A stretch of 8,128 nt of DNA. It comes from Dehalococcoidia bacterium. Its GTDB lineage: Bacteria > Chloroflexota > Dehalococcoidia > JAENJB01. Location of the stretch: positions 1 to 8,128 of the forward strand of contig JAUYGE010000004.1 of NCBI GenBank assembly GCA_030690705.1, written 5' to 3'. Every line of letters starts with the position of its first letter. Position 1 is the stretch's first letter. The notes below the pieces were generated by a model. That model was given only the letters and a program-made list of their open reading frames with translations, searched no databases and was not told where the DNA came from. Position numbers and translations under genes: made by a program. Shown here piece after piece: positions 7,451-8,128 of the stretch.

Positions 7451-7497
7451 TCAGTGCAAGGAGTTCCGATGAAATCGGGACTCCGATGCGATCTGGG
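7448..7497 (+). repeat. Diverged half copy of the downstream palindromic element, with an 11-bp hairpin
   Basis: The hairpin pairs 7460-7470 with 7474-7484: eleven pairs including one T-G wobble, with a GAA loop. Its flanks resemble the left half of the element beginning at 7504. TTGTCAGTGCAAGG (7448-7461) matches TTGTCATTGCGAGG (7504-7517) at 12 of 14 positions. CCGATGCGATCT (7483-7494) matches CCGAAGCAATCC (7527-7538) at 9 of 12. Both then run into TGGG/GGG. In each copy the hairpin begins at the GG and ends at the CC and has a GAA loop. No right arm belongs to this copy. It is not an intrinsic terminator because no T tract follows. Confidence 0.6.
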
Positions 7498-7505
7498 CTC
7501 CTCTT

Positions 7506-7582
7506 GTCATTGCGAGGCACGAAGTGCCGAAGCAATCCGTTGGGGACGGTGGAGCGGATTGCTTCGCTTCGCTCGCAATGAC
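7506..7582 (+). repeat. 77-bp palindromic (MITE/REP-like) element
   Basis: Outer arms GTCATTGCGAG (7506-7516) and CTCGCAATGAC (7572-7582) are perfect 11-bp inverted repeats. Inner arms GAAGCAATCCG (7529-7539) and CGGATTGCTTC (7555-7565) are another perfect 11 bp. The left side also holds a small hairpin GGCAC-GAA-GTGCC (7516-7528), opposite a short GCTTCG (7566-7571). The central loop is 7540-7554. As single strand this folds into a three-way structure. The CATTGCGAG...GAAGCAATC arms are of a type I recall as dispersed in many bacterial genomes, often mis-called as short proteins. No target-site duplication is visible at its ends, and it encodes no transposase. Confidence 0.8.
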
Positions 7583-7591
7583 TATAAGATC

Positions 7592-7598
7592 AAAGGAG
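7592..7598 (+). promoter_or_regulatory. Ribosome binding site of truA
   Basis: AAAGGAG lies 12 nt before GTG 7611, slightly long but the only good ribosome site there. It begins 9 nt after the palindromic element ends. Confidence 0.55.
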
Positions 7599-7610
7599 CT
7601 CTGACCGTCT

Positions 7611-8128
7611 GTGGCCATCAAAGTGCTGGTGGTGGAGTATGAGGGCACTTGCTACTGTGGCTTCCAGCTTCAGACTAATGCACCAACCATCCAGGGTGAG
7701 ATAGAGATCGCTTTGAAGAAGCTAGTTGGAGAAGATATCAGGGTGAAAGCAGCCTGCCGGACCGATACCGGAGTCCACGCCAGGGGGCAAGTGGTCAGTA
7801 TCCAGACCGACTCTGCCCTGCCTCTCCGCGCCTATGTCCACGGGATGAACCACCACCTGCCCGAGGACATAGCTGTCATTAGCGCCGAGCCGGCGAGCGA
7901 TGACTTCAACGTCCGCCACGCCACCGCCCGGCAATACAGCTATTTCATAGACAACGGAGGAGTGCGCTCCCCTTTGAAAAGACGCTTCACTCATCTGGTC
8001 ACCCAACCCCTCGACACTGAGGCGATGGACGCCACGTGCCAGGAACTGGTAGGCGAGCATGACTTCCGTTCCTTCGCCACCTCTCTGGACAGCGGCTACC
8101 GCAGCACCGTGCGCCGCGTCGATCGGGC
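7611..8128 (+). CDS. truA: tRNA pseudouridine(38-40) synthase TruA, 5' part
   Basis: Isomerises uridine to pseudouridine at positions 38-40 in the anticodon stem-loop of tRNAs. 172 codons are visible before the right edge, about two thirds of a usual TruA. The N-terminus MAIKVLVVEYEGTCYCGFQ.Q corresponds to the YDGT.F.GWQ motif, with F in place of the usual W. CRTDTGVHARGQVV holds the catalytic aspartate D52. LPEDIAV, FNVRHATARQYSYFI and GEHDFRSFA follow in the family order. GTG 7611 is taken as start because an in-frame TGA (7602-7604) lies just upstream and the motif begins a few residues later. The reading frame is open to the edge. truA directly after rplQ is common in several phyla. Confidence 0.95.
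   Translation, partial: MAIKVLVVEYEGTCYCGFQLQTNAPTIQGEIEIALKKLVGEDIRVKAACRTDTGVHARGQVVSIQTDSALPLRAYVHGMNHHLPEDIAVISAEPASDDFNVRHATARQYSYFIDNGGVRSPLKRRFTHLVTQPLDTEAMDATCQELVGEHDFRSFATSLDSGYRSTVRRVDR

Noticed and set aside
7460..7484. Strong 11-bp hairpin as an intrinsic terminator
   Set aside because: The sequence after it (GATGCGATCT) has no T tract on the plus strand, and it fits better as part of a diverged repeat.
7559..7588. Promoter for truA with TTGCTT (7559-7564) and TATAAG (7583-7588), 18-bp spacing, using the element's right arm
   Set aside because: The -35 matches only three of six positions, and a transcript start near 7595 would cut into the ribosome site at 7592-7598.
7448..7648. 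Short open frames on both strands across the rplQ-truA gap
   Set aside because: They are translations of the palindromic repeats and run into truA; such repeat-derived peptides are a known source of false gene calls.
7722..8060. 112-codon open frame on the minus strand
   Set aside because: Antisense shadow of truA, whose motifs run unbroken through the region.
1..8128. A new or undescribed system such as defence genes, CRISPR array or mobile island
   Set aside because: All coding space from 1 to 7413 and from 7611 onward belongs to conserved housekeeping genes in a standard order; no spacer-repeat array, transposase, phage gene, tRNA or rRNA was seen.

Overview
This window is the downstream half of a bacterial ribosomal-protein superoperon (spc plus alpha operon), all on the plus strand. 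In order it holds the 3' end of rplR, then rpsE, rpmD, rplO, secY, adk, map, infA, rpmJ, rpsM, rpsK, rpsD, rpoA and rplQ. A structured 197-bp gap follows, and then the 5' part of truA, which runs off the right edge. Every gene was recognised from family motifs read in the translation; no database search was possible.

The organism is a bacterium with roughly 55-63% GC in most genes. The adk-map-infA block between secY and rpmJ, rpsD between rpsK and rpoA, and truA after rplQ fit Chloroflexota, Dehalococcoidia-like lineages best. The palindromic repeat before truA also resembles a type I recall from such genomes. This assignment is inference: Thermus and Actinobacteria share much of the order.

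Layout: 1-1352 encodes L18 (end), S5, L30 and L15, with 8- and 14-nt overlaps. 1353-4118 encodes SecY, adenylate kinase and methionine aminopeptidase; the first start abuts the rplO stop, adk follows within a few bases, and map overlaps adk by 4 nt. 4128-4525 encodes IF-1 and the 37-residue L36, separated by 65 nt. 4541-6008 encodes S13, S11 and S4. 6051-7413 encodes the RNA polymerase alpha subunit and L17. 7414-7610 holds no gene but is dense in inverted repeats. 7611 onward encodes the tRNA pseudouridine synthase TruA.

Together the genes make ribosome parts, the membrane protein-export channel, a nucleotide-balancing kinase, the enzyme that trims initiator methionine, an initiation factor and the polymerase assembly platform. 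They form a growth-linked transcription unit joined largely by translational coupling. Four genes start with GTG or TTG.

I found no new biological system. The coding part is ordinary and intact. The part most worth a second look is the rplQ-truA gap. It holds a 77-bp palindromic element with a side hairpin and, just upstream, what looks like a diverged half copy of the same element carrying a longer version of that hairpin.
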